A stretch of 64,000 nt of DNA from JAWMQL01 sp033283165. GTDB lineage: Bacteria > Pseudomonadota > Gammaproteobacteria > Pseudomonadales > Halieaceae. Within the stretch, counting starts at the first letter, position 1. Each line of letters begins with the position of its first letter. Under the pieces are notes generated by a model. That model did no database searches. It was not told the DNA's origin and was given only the letters and a program-made list of their open reading frames with translations. This document shows positions 35,879 to 44,590 of this stretch, in pieces. The translations under genes were made by a program, and so were the position numbers. The stretch is taken from positions 496,001 through 560,000 of the forward strand of contig JAWMQL010000001.1 of the NCBI GenBank assembly GCA_033283165.1, in the 5' to 3' direction.

Positions 35879-36781
35879 TTATTCGTTGACCCCGGGGAAA
35901 TTGTACTCGTGGCCCCACAGGTCGCCCTCGGTACTGACCGTGGGGGTATGGCGCTCCCAGTCCACCAGCAAACCGTCATAGCCATATTCCACCGCGATAC
36001 CGCCCGGCGCCATGACATAAAAAGAACACATGTTGTCGTTAACGTGCCGCCCCAGGCTGGAGACGATGTGGTGCCCGGCCTGTTTCGCCCGGTCCAGGGC
36101 AAGGCCTACCTCGTCGAGGGTTTCCACCTCCACCATGATATGGACCACGCCGGCGGGGTGACCGTCGCTGTACAGGGCCAGCGAGTGCTGGCGCGGGTTG
36201 TCCGCGTGCATGAAAATCACCCGGGACTGCAGTGCCTCCAGGTGCAGGGTATCGCAGACCGCAAATCCCACCAGGTCGGTATAGAAGTCGCGTGTGGCGT
36301 CGGTTTCGGGCGCTGGCAGTACCGCGTGGCCGAATCCCATATCCCCGGTGTACTCGTCACCGGTCACAAAGCGATTGACACCGGCCGGTGATACCAGGGG
36401 GACGTAGTCCAATTTGCGGCCCCAGTACAATTCAAGGGTATTTCCGGACGGGTCCTTGACCGTGGCGAAGGCGCTGACGCAGCGCCTGGCGGCTTCTTCC
36501 GCGGACCCGGCGGTAAGCTCGTGACCGGCCTCCCCAAGCGCTTCGCAGACCGCACGCCAGTCGCCCTCGGTGCGGTATTCCAGGCCGGCCGCCAGCAGGC
36601 GGTCGGCGCTGCCGCTTTCGATCATGAACCGGAATGGTTGGTCGTCCATCCGCAGGAAGCGGGCTCCCGCCGCGTCTTCCCGGGGGGCCTCCATCAGGCC
36701 CAGGACGTCGGTACCGAACTGCATCCAGGCGCTGGCGTCGGTGGCTTCAATTCTGAGGTATCCGATGGCTGCGACGGACAT
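35879..36781 (-). CDS. Extradiol (type I) ring-cleavage dioxygenase, VOC superfamily
   Basis: A 300-residue two-domain vicinal-oxygen-chelate protein like BphC/HsaC, which open catechol rings next to the hydroxyls using Fe(II). The C-terminal domain has the expected 2-His-1-Glu metal set: His in GFGHAVL (about residue 152), His in GVVHIMVEV (about 213) and Glu in GIAVEYGYDG (about 264). Later His residues (RHVNDNMCSFYV) fit the active-site rim. The ATG at 36781 follows CAGGAG; codons further upstream are rejected. It stands alone between a convergent repeat and the ggt gene, so the ring substrate cannot be read from context; steroid catechols are one option. Confidence 0.82.
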   Translation of the reverse strand: MSVAAIGYLRIEATDASAWMQFGTDVLGLMEAPREDAAGARFLRMDDQPFRFMIESGSADRLLAAGLEYRTEGDWRAVCEALGEAGHELTAGSAEEAARRCVSAFATVKDPSGNTLELYWGRKLDYVPLVSPAGVNRFVTGDEYTGDMGFGHAVLPAPETDATRDFYTDLVGFAVCDTLHLEALQSRVIFMHADNPRQHSLALYSDGHPAGVVHIMVEVETLDEVGLALDRAKQAGHHIVSSLGRHVNDNMCSFYVMAPGGIAVEYGYDGLLVDWERHTPTVSTEGDLWGHEYNFPGVNE

Positions 36782-36890
36782 GGCACTGCTCCTGCTGTGA
36801 GTGAAGCGGCTATTATCGGCTTTTTCTCCGTCGGGGAAAGGCGTTTCAGGTAGAACGGCCCGAGCTGGTATAAGTAAAGGAACCTGCCGG

Positions 36891-38558
36891 CTATTCCAGC
36901 GTCTTCTCGGGTACCACAAGCGATTTGCCTCGTCCCCGGCGGTCAGATGCGGCGCTGACTTGCCCGTCCCGGACCAGGACGACCTGGGCGTCCCCGAGGT
37001 CACCCCAGCTGTTAGCTTCGACCGTGTAGCCCATCTGCTCGAGGCCGCGTACCGTATCCACCTGCTGCGGCCAGGTGTCGGTGCGGATCAGGCGCTCGGC
37101 CGGTAACTGATGGTGAAAACGGCTGGCGTCCACCGCTTCCTGCGCGGTCATGTCGAAATCGTAGATGTTGAGGATGACCTGGAATACTGTGGTGATAATC
37201 GTGGACCCGCCGGGTGAACCCACCACCAGGGCCGGCTTGCCGTTCTCGAGCAGCAGCGTGGGGGTCATGGATGACAGCATCCGTTTGCCCGGCTCAATGG
37301 CATTGCGGTCACCGCCCACGACGCCGTAGAAATTCGGTGCGCCGGGCTTTGCACTGAAGTCATCCATCTCGTTGTTCAGCAGGAAGCCGGCGCCCTCGAC
37401 CACCACGCCGGACCCGAAATCATTGTTCAGCGTATAGGTCACGGAAACCGCGTTGCCGTGCTGGTCGAGGATGGAAAAGTGGGTGGTCTGGGGCGACTCC
37501 AGGCCCGGTGGAACCTCCGCCGCCGGTGAGATTGCGGTGGGATCGATCTGCGCTGCCCTGGATTTGAGGTACTCCGGATCGAGTAACCGCGCCGTGGGTA
37601 CCGGGGCGTAATCCGGGTCGCCCAGGTACTCCGCGCGATCGGCAAAAACACGCTTGGACAGTTCCGCCATCAGGTGCACATACTGCGGTGAGTTGTGCCA
37701 CAGATTCTGGAAATGCTTGTCGGCGGCGTCCCGCATGCCCAGCAGCTGGAGCAGGGCGATACCACCGGAAGATGGCGGCGGTGCGGCATACAGTTTGAAT
37801 TCGCGCCAGTCACCGACCAGGGGTTCGCGCCAGACCGCGCGGTAGGCGGCGAGGTCGTCCCGGGTAATCAGGCCGCCGGTTCGCTGCATCTGGTCTGCGA
37901 TCCGGGTGGCGATCGGGCCGGTGTAGAAGCTGTCCGGATCCTCCGCAATCAACTCCAGGGTTCTGGCCAGATCGGGCTGGCGGAACATCTCCTTTGCCTT
38001 GAGCTCGCCAAAATATTGGTCGAAATTGGTCTCCCCGGCGAAATACTCACCGGCTTCCCGGGCGTAGGCCACCAGCTTCGCGTGTAACTCGAAGCCGTCG
38101 CGGGCCAGCCCGATCGCCGGCTGCAGCAGCTCCTTCCAGGGCCGGCTGCCGTATCGCTGATGGGCTTCCCACATGCCGCGTACCGTGCCGGGGACGCCGG
38201 AGGCCTTGCCGCCAACGAGGGACTGTCGCGGCTGGAATTGCCCGCCCTCGTCCAGGTACATGTCGCGATGGGCCGCGGCCGGCGCCTTCTCGCGAAAATC
38301 CAGGAAGGCTGCCTCGCCGTCCATATAACTGAGCATAAAGCCGCCGCCGCCGATATTGCCCGCCTCGGGCTGGGTCACGGCGAGCACGAAGACTGCGGTG
38401 ATGGTGGCATCCACCGCATTGCCGCCTGACGCGATGACGGTGGCCGTGGCCTCGGCCGAGTAGCGATCGGGCATGGCAACGGCTGCGTCCGCGCGGGACA
38501 GCGGAGAAAAAGCCAGGCTGAACAGCAACAGGATGGTTGCGACGAACTGTCGGGGCAT
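36891..38558 (-). CDS. ggt: Gamma-glutamyltransferase
   Basis: A 555-residue periplasmic enzyme that removes or transfers the gamma-glutamyl group of glutathione and related compounds. A signal peptide (MPRQFVATILLLFSLAFSPLSRADA) comes first. The precursor cuts itself before Thr358 in SPQTTHFSILD to make large and small subunits, Thr358 being the nucleophile. Other blocks include EAGNIGGGGFML with the conserved early glycine run and GSPGGSTIITTV near the end. Length is normal. The stop lies 109 bp upstream of the dioxygenase start and both read leftward, so co-transcription is possible but not shown. Confidence 0.93.
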   Translation of the reverse strand: MPRQFVATILLLFSLAFSPLSRADAAVAMPDRYSAEATATVIASGGNAVDATITAVFVLAVTQPEAGNIGGGGFMLSYMDGEAAFLDFREKAPAAAHRDMYLDEGGQFQPRQSLVGGKASGVPGTVRGMWEAHQRYGSRPWKELLQPAIGLARDGFELHAKLVAYAREAGEYFAGETNFDQYFGELKAKEMFRQPDLARTLELIAEDPDSFYTGPIATRIADQMQRTGGLITRDDLAAYRAVWREPLVGDWREFKLYAAPPPSSGGIALLQLLGMRDAADKHFQNLWHNSPQYVHLMAELSKRVFADRAEYLGDPDYAPVPTARLLDPEYLKSRAAQIDPTAISPAAEVPPGLESPQTTHFSILDQHGNAVSVTYTLNNDFGSGVVVEGAGFLLNNEMDDFSAKPGAPNFYGVVGGDRNAIEPGKRMLSSMTPTLLLENGKPALVVGSPGGSTIITTVFQVILNIYDFDMTAQEAVDASRFHHQLPAERLIRTDTWPQQVDTVRGLEQMGYTVEANSWGDLGDAQVVLVRDGQVSAASDRRGRGKSLVVPEKTLE

Positions 38559-38731
38559 GGGACTACCGGGTGTCAGATTGTGGCCGAACTGTACCTGAGC
38601 GCTGGCCGGAAGGCCATTGCCCGATGATCTGAAAAGTCATTTTTCGCTGATCCCTGGGGTCATTGAGTTGTGGCGTTGGCTGCCGAATACTGACACCCCT
38701 GTACCTTTCATCATGCTGGAGGGCGGCCGAC

Positions 38732-39172
38732 GTGGCGCAACCTGAAATCCTGCACCAGGCATTTGAGCTTGGCTTTACCTATACCCGTTCCACCGGGCCC
38801 GTGGTCGGTCGCTTCCTGACCGGACTGCGGGATCACAAGATACTGGGCATCCGGGCCAGTGACGGCCGCGTCGTGGTGCCGCCCATGGAATACGATCCCG
38901 ACACGGCGGAAGCCCTCAGCGAGTTCGTGGAAGTGGGCCAGGAGGGAGAGATCGTCAGCTGGGCCTGGGTCCGCGCTCCGCGCGAGGCGCACCCCATGAG
39001 CGAACCCTTTGCCTGGGCCATGATCCGGCTGGACGGGGCCGATGTCCCCATGGTGCATTGCGTGGCAGCCGCAAGCGAGGACGAACTGTCCACAGGTGCC
39101 CGGGTGCGGGCGGTGTGGGCGGATGAAACCACCGGCTTTATCAGCGATATCCGCTGTTTTGAATTGCTGTAG
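38732..39172 (+). CDS. DUF35 OB-fold protein without zinc ribbon
   Basis: A 146-residue OB-fold protein of the DUF35 family, which serves as a partner or scaffold for thiolase-fold enzymes. The usual four Cys of the zinc ribbon are missing: the ribbon region reads HKILGIRASDGRVVVPPMEYD. The OB fold follows (EVGQEGEIVSWAWV ... ARVRAVWADETTGFISDIRCF). Translation probably starts at GTG 38732, which a GGAGGG serves. The next gene encodes a second DUF35 protein that keeps the Cys set, so the two may form a heteromer. Both stand first in an operon that continues with two thiolase-like genes, the layout of ChsH2/Ltp2-type aldolase systems. Confidence 0.75.
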   Translation: MAQPEILHQAFELGFTYTRSTGPVVGRFLTGLRDHKILGIRASDGRVVVPPMEYDPDTAEALSEFVEVGQEGEIVSWAWVRAPREAHPMSEPFAWAMIRLDGADVPMVHCVAAASEDELSTGARVRAVWADETTGFISDIRCFELL

Positions 39173-39184
39173 GAGGAGCGGCTG

Positions 39185-39700
39185 ATGAATGACGAACAGG
39201 ACATGATCACCGGCATCGAAGCGCCGATCTACCTGAAATACAATTTCACCGCCGGCGCCGCCGCTGCGCGCTTCCTGACCCAGGTCAAGCGCGGCAAGCT
39301 GACCGGGCAACGTTGTCCTCGTTGTAAACAGGTCTACATTCCCCCGCGTGGATCCTGTGCAGCCTGTGGGGTGGCTACCGAGGAGGAGGTGGAACTGGCC
39401 GACAAGGCCACGGTACAGTCTTTTACGATCGTATCCATCCCCATTCCCAACAACCCGATCAAGCCGCCCTATATCATCGCCAACCTGGTGGCCGACGGCG
39501 CCAACATTTCTTTTATCCACCTGATGAGTGAATGCGTCAATGAGGACGTGCACATCGGGCAGCGGGTGCAGGCGGTGTGGAAACCGGCGGACGAGTGGGA
39601 TTACGCGATGGACAACATCCGCTACTTCAGACCCATCGACGAACCGGACGTGCCGGTAGACATGATCGGCAAACTGCCGGTCAGTGGCTGGGAGGGTTGA
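39185..39700 (+). CDS. DUF35 OB-fold protein with zinc ribbon
   Basis: A 171-residue protein with both DUF35 parts. The N-terminal rubredoxin-like zinc ribbon has CPRC and, 15 residues on, CAAC (GQRCPRCKQVYIPPRG ... CAACG). The C-terminal OB fold includes IANLVADGANISFIHLM and VQAVWKPADE. GGAGGAG gives a strong ribosome-binding site 12 bp after the previous gene. By analogy with ChsH2 it should bind the thiolase-like proteins encoded next and shape their acyl-CoA site. Confidence 0.85.
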   Translation: MNDEQDMITGIEAPIYLKYNFTAGAAAARFLTQVKRGKLTGQRCPRCKQVYIPPRGSCAACGVATEEEVELADKATVQSFTIVSIPIPNNPIKPPYIIANLVADGANISFIHLMSECVNEDVHIGQRVQAVWKPADEWDYAMDNIRYFRPIDEPDVPVDMIGKLPVSGWEG

Positions 39701-39704
39701 GCCG

Positions 39705-40763
39705 ATGAAAGATATCGCTATTGTCGCCTACCAGCAGTCCGACTGCGTGTCCGATGCCGGCGCCACCAATGAGGTGGAACTGATCATGCCGGTGCTCAGC
39801 CGGACGTTCGAGCAGGCCGGCCTCAACAATGCCCAGGACGTCGACTTCGTCTGCTCCGGCAGCTGCGACTATCTGCAGGGCGCGGCATTCGCCTTTGTGG
39901 CGGGCGTGGACGCCCTCGGCGCGGTGCCGCCGATCAAGGAGTCCCACGTCGAAATGGACGCCGCCTGGGCCCTGTACGAGTCCATGCTGAAAATCCGCAT
40001 GGGCCACGCGGATTCCGCGCTGATCTACGGGTTTGGCAAGTCCTCGCCGGGGGAACTGCCCATCGTGTTGTCGCAACAACTGGATCCCTACTATCTCGCC
40101 CCCCTGTGGGTGGACACGATTTCCCTGGCCGCCCTGCAGGCCCGGCTCATGCTGGAGCAGGGCCTGGTCAGTGAACGGGACATGGCCGAGGTGGTCGCGC
40201 GCTCCCGGCGCAATGCCATGCAGAACCCGCGGGCGCAATTAAAGGGCGAGTTCAGCGTGGAGGAACTGCTGGCGGAAGAGACCTACGTGTCGCCCCTGCG
40301 AAAAACCGATATCTGCCCGGTGTCCGACGGCGCGAGCGCGGTGGTTATCGCCACGGTGGACAAGGCACGGGAGTGGGGCCGGCCCTACGCGGTCATCAGC
40401 GGTATCGACCACCGCATCGAAACCCACAATCTGGGCATGCGCGACCTCACCGACTCCGTCTCCACCCGACAGGCAGCAGAGGGTGCGGGGCTGGCCAACG
40501 GACCGGTGGACGTGGCGGAACTCTACGCCCCCTTCAGCCATCAGGAGGTCATCCTGACCCGGGCCCTGGGCCTGGGAGAAAGCACGGCGATCAACCCCAG
40601 CGGTGGCGTGCTGGCGGGGAACCTGCTCATGGCGTCCGGCCTGTCCCGCATCGGGGAGGTGTTCGACCGGATCGTCGCCGGGGAAGCCGCGCGCGGTGTC
40701 GCCCACGCGACCTCGGGCCCCTGCCTGCAGCACAACCTGGTAACAGTATTGGAGAAAGCGTAA
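39705..40763 (+). CDS. Thiolase-fold protein lacking nucleophilic Cys (Ltp2-like, first of pair)
   Basis: A 352-residue thiolase-superfamily protein. Where a true SCP2-type thiolase has the nucleophile in an NNNCSTGS-like block, this reads KESHVEMDAAWALYES, with no Cys. The C-terminal half keeps the family pattern DICPVSDGASAVVIA and NPSGGVLAGNLLMASGL. Proteins of this type (Ltp2) act as acyl-CoA retro-aldolases with a DUF35 partner and not as thiolases. The start is ATG 39705 after GGAGGG, five bases after the DUF35 stop. Its own stop overlaps the next start (TAATG). Confidence 0.82.
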   Translation: MKDIAIVAYQQSDCVSDAGATNEVELIMPVLSRTFEQAGLNNAQDVDFVCSGSCDYLQGAAFAFVAGVDALGAVPPIKESHVEMDAAWALYESMLKIRMGHADSALIYGFGKSSPGELPIVLSQQLDPYYLAPLWVDTISLAALQARLMLEQGLVSERDMAEVVARSRRNAMQNPRAQLKGEFSVEELLAEETYVSPLRKTDICPVSDGASAVVIATVDKAREWGRPYAVISGIDHRIETHNLGMRDLTDSVSTRQAAEGAGLANGPVDVAELYAPFSHQEVILTRALGLGESTAINPSGGVLAGNLLMASGLSRIGEVFDRIVAGEAARGVAHATSGPCLQHNLVTVLEKA

Positions 40764-41926
40764 TGGCTAACCTGGCAGCTGTGGTCGGTATCGGCCAGAC
40801 CAAATACACCACCAAACGGGACGACGTCTCCATCGCCGGGCTGGTGCGCGAGGCGGCGGTCAATGCCCTGGACGACGCCGGCCTGACCTGGGGCGATATC
40901 GACGCGGTGATCGTCGGCAAGGCACCGGATATGTTTGAGGGTGTGATCATGCCCGAGATCTATCTCACAGACGCCCTGGGCTGTAACGGCAAGCCCATGT
41001 TGCGGGTCCACACCGCGGGCTCGGTGGGTGGCTCCACCGCGCTGGTGGCGGCTTCCCATGTGCAGAGCGGAACCTTCCGGCGGGTGCTCACCGTGGCCTT
41101 CGAGAAGCAGTCTGAATCCAATGCCATGTGGGCGTTGTCCAGCCCGCAGCCTTTTTCGACCCACCTGAACGCCGGGGCGGGAGGTTATTTCGCGCCGATT
41201 ATTCGCGAGTATATGCGGCGTTCCGACGCACCCTACGACGTGGGTATCAAGGTGGCGGTAAAGGACCGCCTGCACGGAGCACGCAACCCCCTGGCGCACC
41301 TGCAGAAGCCGGATATCACCATGCAGGAGGTGGAGGAATCCTTCATGCTCTGGGACCCGATCCGTTTCCTGGAGTCCTGTCCCTCATCCGACGGGGCCTG
41401 TGCGATGGTGATCGCGGACGAGCAGCTGGCCATGCAGGCACCCAAGCCGCCGGCCTGGATTCGCGGCGTGGCCATGCGGTCAGAGCCCACCATGTATGCC
41501 GGGCGGGAAGAGGTGAATCCGCAGGCGGGGCGGGACTGCGCCGCGGACGTGTATCGGCAGGCCGGGATTACCGATCCGCGCAAGGACCTGGACGTCGCCG
41601 AGGTCTATGTGCCGTTCAGCTGGTATGAGCCCATGTGGCTGGAAAACCTTGGCTTCGCCCCGGAGGGCGAAGGGTGGAAACTGACCATGGCCGGGGCCAC
41701 CTCACTGGACGAGGGCGGCGACATTCCCTGGAACTGTTCCGGCGGCGTGCTATCGTCGAATCCGATCGGCGCCTCCGGCATGATCCGTTTTGCCGAGGCT
41801 GCCCGCCAGGTCCGCGGGGATGCGGGTAATCACCAGGTGCCGGGAGCCCGGCTGGCCCTGGGCCACGCCTATGGCGGTGGCGCGCAGTTCTTCGCCATGT
41901 GGGTGGTCGGCGCCGACAAGGGCTGA
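40763..41926 (+). CDS. Thiolase-fold protein lacking nucleophilic Cys (Ltp2-like, second of pair)
   Basis: A 387-residue paralogue, coupled to the first by a one-base overlap. The nucleophile block reads RVHTAGSVGGSTALVAAS, with Ser or Gly where Cys is expected. Late blocks are ESCPSSDGACAMVIAD, NCSGGVLSSNPIGASG and the C-terminal HAYGGGAQFFAMWV. Two different Cys-less thiolase proteins plus two different DUF35 proteins suggest a hetero-oligomer. The likely reaction is cleavage of a beta-hydroxyacyl-CoA to an aldehyde or ketone and a shorter acyl-CoA. Substrate is unknown; steroid or terpenoid side chains are candidates. Confidence 0.82.
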   Translation: MANLAAVVGIGQTKYTTKRDDVSIAGLVREAAVNALDDAGLTWGDIDAVIVGKAPDMFEGVIMPEIYLTDALGCNGKPMLRVHTAGSVGGSTALVAASHVQSGTFRRVLTVAFEKQSESNAMWALSSPQPFSTHLNAGAGGYFAPIIREYMRRSDAPYDVGIKVAVKDRLHGARNPLAHLQKPDITMQEVEESFMLWDPIRFLESCPSSDGACAMVIADEQLAMQAPKPPAWIRGVAMRSEPTMYAGREEVNPQAGRDCAADVYRQAGITDPRKDLDVAEVYVPFSWYEPMWLENLGFAPEGEGWKLTMAGATSLDEGGDIPWNCSGGVLSSNPIGASGMIRFAEAARQVRGDAGNHQVPGARLALGHAYGGGAQFFAMWVVGADKG

Positions 41927-41957
41927 GCGAGCCCCGGAGCATCACAGGAGACTTTTG

Positions 41958-43586
41958 ATGACGAAACATTTCAACCTGGCTGACCTGTTCGAAATGGTCG
42001 CCGACAGGGTCCCCACCCGGGACGCCCTGGTCTGCGGCGACCAGCGCGCCAATTTTGCCCAGCTGGAGCGACGCGCCAACCAGCTGGCGCACTACCTGCA
42101 GTCCGCCGGTGTGGCCAGCGGCGACCACGTCGGGCTGTACCTGTATAACTGCAACGAGTACCTGGAGGGCATGCTGGCCTGCTTCAAGATTCGAGCGGTG
42201 CCGATCAACGTCAATTACCGCTACGTGGAGGATGAACTGCTCTACATTTTCGACAATGCCGACATGGTGGCCTGTATTCACCACCGGGAATTCGCGCCCC
42301 ACATCGCCGAGGTGGAAGCCTCGGTGCCGGACCTGAAAACCTTTATTTATGTCGACGACGAGTCCGGGGCGGACCCGGATGGTATCGGTTCAATACATTA
42401 CGAGTCCGCCCTGGCGGACCAGTCCGACAGCCGCGACTTCGCCGAGCGCTCCGATGACGACCTGTTTATTCTCTATACCGGCGGCACGACCGGTATGCCG
42501 AAAGGCGTGATGTGGCCGCACAAGGCGGTGTTCTTCGCCGCCATGGGTGGTGGTGGCTGGTTCCACCCGGACGGCGCGATTACCGAGCCAGAGCAGATTG
42601 CTGACCGGGTGGCGGACTTCCCGATCATCGGCATGGCCCTGGCGCCCCTGATGCACGGCGCCTGCTGGTGGTATGCCTGTATCCAGTTGCTGGCGGGGAA
42701 CAGCGTGGTGCTGAATCCGCACCGGTCTCTGGACGGGGCCCAGGTGTGGGATATTGTGGAAAAGGAGAAAGTGAATTCCATCTCCATAGTGGGCGACGCC
42801 ATGGCGGTGCCGCTGCTGGATGCGCTGGCTGAAAACCCGGACCGCTGGGACCTGAGTTCGGTATTCAATGTCGGCTCCGGTGGCGCGGTGTTTTCTGACA
42901 GTAAGCAGGAAGCCTTCAAGCACTATTTCCCCAATGTCTTCATCTCCAACTCGTTCGGTTCCTCGGAGAGCGGCAACATGGGGTTTGACGGCGGCGGCAA
43001 GAAAGGCCAGGGCCTTGGCAATGTTGTGAAGGACGAATTCATGTCGGTTATCAGCGACGTGGAAGGTGAGCCGCATCGCCACGTGGGACCCGGTGAAATG
43101 GGTATCTTCGCCCGCAGCGGCCATATCCCTGTCGGCTATTATAACGACCCCGACAAGACAGCCCGCACCATCGTGGAAGTGGACGGCAAGGCGTGGCTGT
43201 TGCTGGGGGACGAGGCGCGGCTGGAAGAGGATGGCAGCATCACCGTCTACGGCCGGGGATCGAATTGCATCAATTCCGGTGGCGAAAAGATATTTCCCGA
43301 GGAAGTCGAACAGGCCCTGAAAGCGAACCCCGACATATTCGACTGCCTCGTGGTGGGTACGCCGGACGAGCGCTTCGGCAGCAAGGTGACCGCCGTAGTA
43401 CAGCCCCGGGGCGAGGTGCGGCTGGACCTGGCGGGTGTGCAGGAGCACGCGCGCAAACACATCGCCGGCTACAAGCTGCCCCGGGAACTGCACGTGGTCG
43501 ACGAGGTACCGCGGGCCCCAAGCGGTAAACCCGCCTATCCCAAGGCGCTGGAGATGGCCCTGTCAGGTGAGTTCAGGGTCGCCTGA
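41958..43586 (+). CDS. Acyl-CoA synthetase (FadD3/FadD17-like)
   Basis: A 542-residue AMP-forming acyl-CoA ligase. The ATP motif is ILYTGGTTGMPKG. The adenylate motif SNSFGSSESGN and the hinge region DEARLEEDGSITVYGRGSNCINSGGEKIFPEEVE follow, and the catalytic Lys is near the end in APSGKPAYPKALE. The start ATG 41958 follows CAGGAG. It lies 31 bp after the thiolase pair in the same operon, so it likely makes the CoA ester that the later enzymes process. Relatives activate steroid ring or side-chain acids, but the substrate here is not proven. Confidence 0.87.
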   Translation: MTKHFNLADLFEMVADRVPTRDALVCGDQRANFAQLERRANQLAHYLQSAGVASGDHVGLYLYNCNEYLEGMLACFKIRAVPINVNYRYVEDELLYIFDNADMVACIHHREFAPHIAEVEASVPDLKTFIYVDDESGADPDGIGSIHYESALADQSDSRDFAERSDDDLFILYTGGTTGMPKGVMWPHKAVFFAAMGGGGWFHPDGAITEPEQIADRVADFPIIGMALAPLMHGACWWYACIQLLAGNSVVLNPHRSLDGAQVWDIVEKEKVNSISIVGDAMAVPLLDALAENPDRWDLSSVFNVGSGGAVFSDSKQEAFKHYFPNVFISNSFGSSESGNMGFDGGGKKGQGLGNVVKDEFMSVISDVEGEPHRHVGPGEMGIFARSGHIPVGYYNDPDKTARTIVEVDGKAWLLLGDEARLEEDGSITVYGRGSNCINSGGEKIFPEEVEQALKANPDIFDCLVVGTPDERFGSKVTAVVQPRGEVRLDLAGVQEHARKHIAGYKLPRELHVVDEVPRAPSGKPAYPKALEMALSGEFRVA

Positions 43587-43676
43587 TCCCGGCTTTCGCC
43601 GGGATGACGAGGGGTAGTCCGGGGTTACACCATCCCCGCCGGGTTTTCGTCATCCCCGCGCAGCCGGGCATCCAGA
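43587..43676. repeat. GTCATCCC-type palindromic intergenic repeat
   Basis: The repeat begins on the base after the ligase stop. A small hairpin (TCCCGGC TTTC GCCGGGA, 43587-43604) leads into a 10-bp perfect inverted pair, GGGATGACGA (43601-43610) with TCGTCATCCC (43647-43656). More CCCCGCGCAGCCGGGCATCCAG sequence follows. This is a type of short repeat widespread in proteobacterial genomes. It separates the ligase from the downstream crotonase gene and may weaken read-through. Confidence 0.7.
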
Positions 43677-43715
43677 CACAACCACGCAGTATGCAAACGC
43701 GAGAAGGAACCATTC

Positions 43716-44531
43716 ATGGCGGAACTTGATATCAGTACCGAAAACTGCATCGTGGAGCAGGACGGCAGAGTGCTCATTGTCACCCTCAACCGACCCGAAG
43801 CGAAGAACGCCTTCAGCCCAGAGATGCTGCTGGGCATGTACCGCGCCTGGCGCCGGCTGGACGAGGACCAGGAATTGATGTGCGCCATCCTGACCGCCAA
43901 CGGCGACACGTTTTGTGCGGGCATGGACCTGAAAGCCGGCGCCGAGGGGCATCGCTCGACCGAGGAATTCATGCAGGTCATGGCGGAAGTGCCGAACGTG
44001 CACTGGCAGTCCCTGCTGCGCGACAATCGCCCCAACAAGCCGATTATCCTGGCCGTGGAAGGATACGCGCTGGCCGGCGGCACCGAAATTCTGCAGGGCA
44101 CGGATATCCGCGTCGGTGCGGAAAACGCCATCTTCGGAGTCACCGAAGTAGCCCGCGGCCTCTATCCCATGGGCGGGTCGACCGTGCGCCTGCGGCGCCA
44201 GATTCCCTACTGCCTGGCGGCCGAGATGCTGCTCTGCGGGGAGCACATCACGGCGCAACAGGCGCTGGATTTCGGCCTGATCAACCGGGTTGTGCCCGCT
44301 GGGCAGACCCTGGCGGTGGCGAAAGAGTACGCCGCAAAAATCTGCGCCAATGGCCCGCTCGCGGTGCAGGCGGTAACTCGCTCCCTGCGCGAGCACCAGG
44401 AGTGTATGCAGGAGGAGGAGGCCATGCTGGCCTCGGACGAATTGGCCGGGCCGGTGTTCGCCTCGAAGGACGCGAAGGAGGGAATGCGGGCGTTCAAGGA
44501 AAAACGCCCGGCGAAATTCATCGGCGAATAG
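43716..44531 (+). CDS. Enoyl-CoA hydratase/isomerase family protein (crotonase), first
   Basis: A 271-residue crotonase. The CoA-binding and oxyanion-hole regions are TFCAGMDLKAG and ALAGGTEILQGTDIRVGAENAIFGVTEV. A Glu in FGVTEVARGLYPMGG sits where the hydratase acid-base residue is expected. It could hydrate the enoyl-CoA made from the acid activated by the ligase upstream, giving the hydroxyacyl-CoA that the aldolase-like pair would cleave. AAGGA precedes the ATG. The usual second catalytic Glu is not obvious, so isomerase or hydrolase activity cannot be excluded. Confidence 0.82.
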   Translation: MAELDISTENCIVEQDGRVLIVTLNRPEAKNAFSPEMLLGMYRAWRRLDEDQELMCAILTANGDTFCAGMDLKAGAEGHRSTEEFMQVMAEVPNVHWQSLLRDNRPNKPIILAVEGYALAGGTEILQGTDIRVGAENAIFGVTEVARGLYPMGGSTVRLRRQIPYCLAAEMLLCGEHITAQQALDFGLINRVVPAGQTLAVAKEYAAKICANGPLAVQAVTRSLREHQECMQEEEAMLASDELAGPVFASKDAKEGMRAFKEKRPAKFIGE

Positions 44532-44590
44532 TGTTCAGCGAGAGGTGTCGGCGGCATAATGGTCCGGTTAGTAGCGAGAGGTAGTAATCA

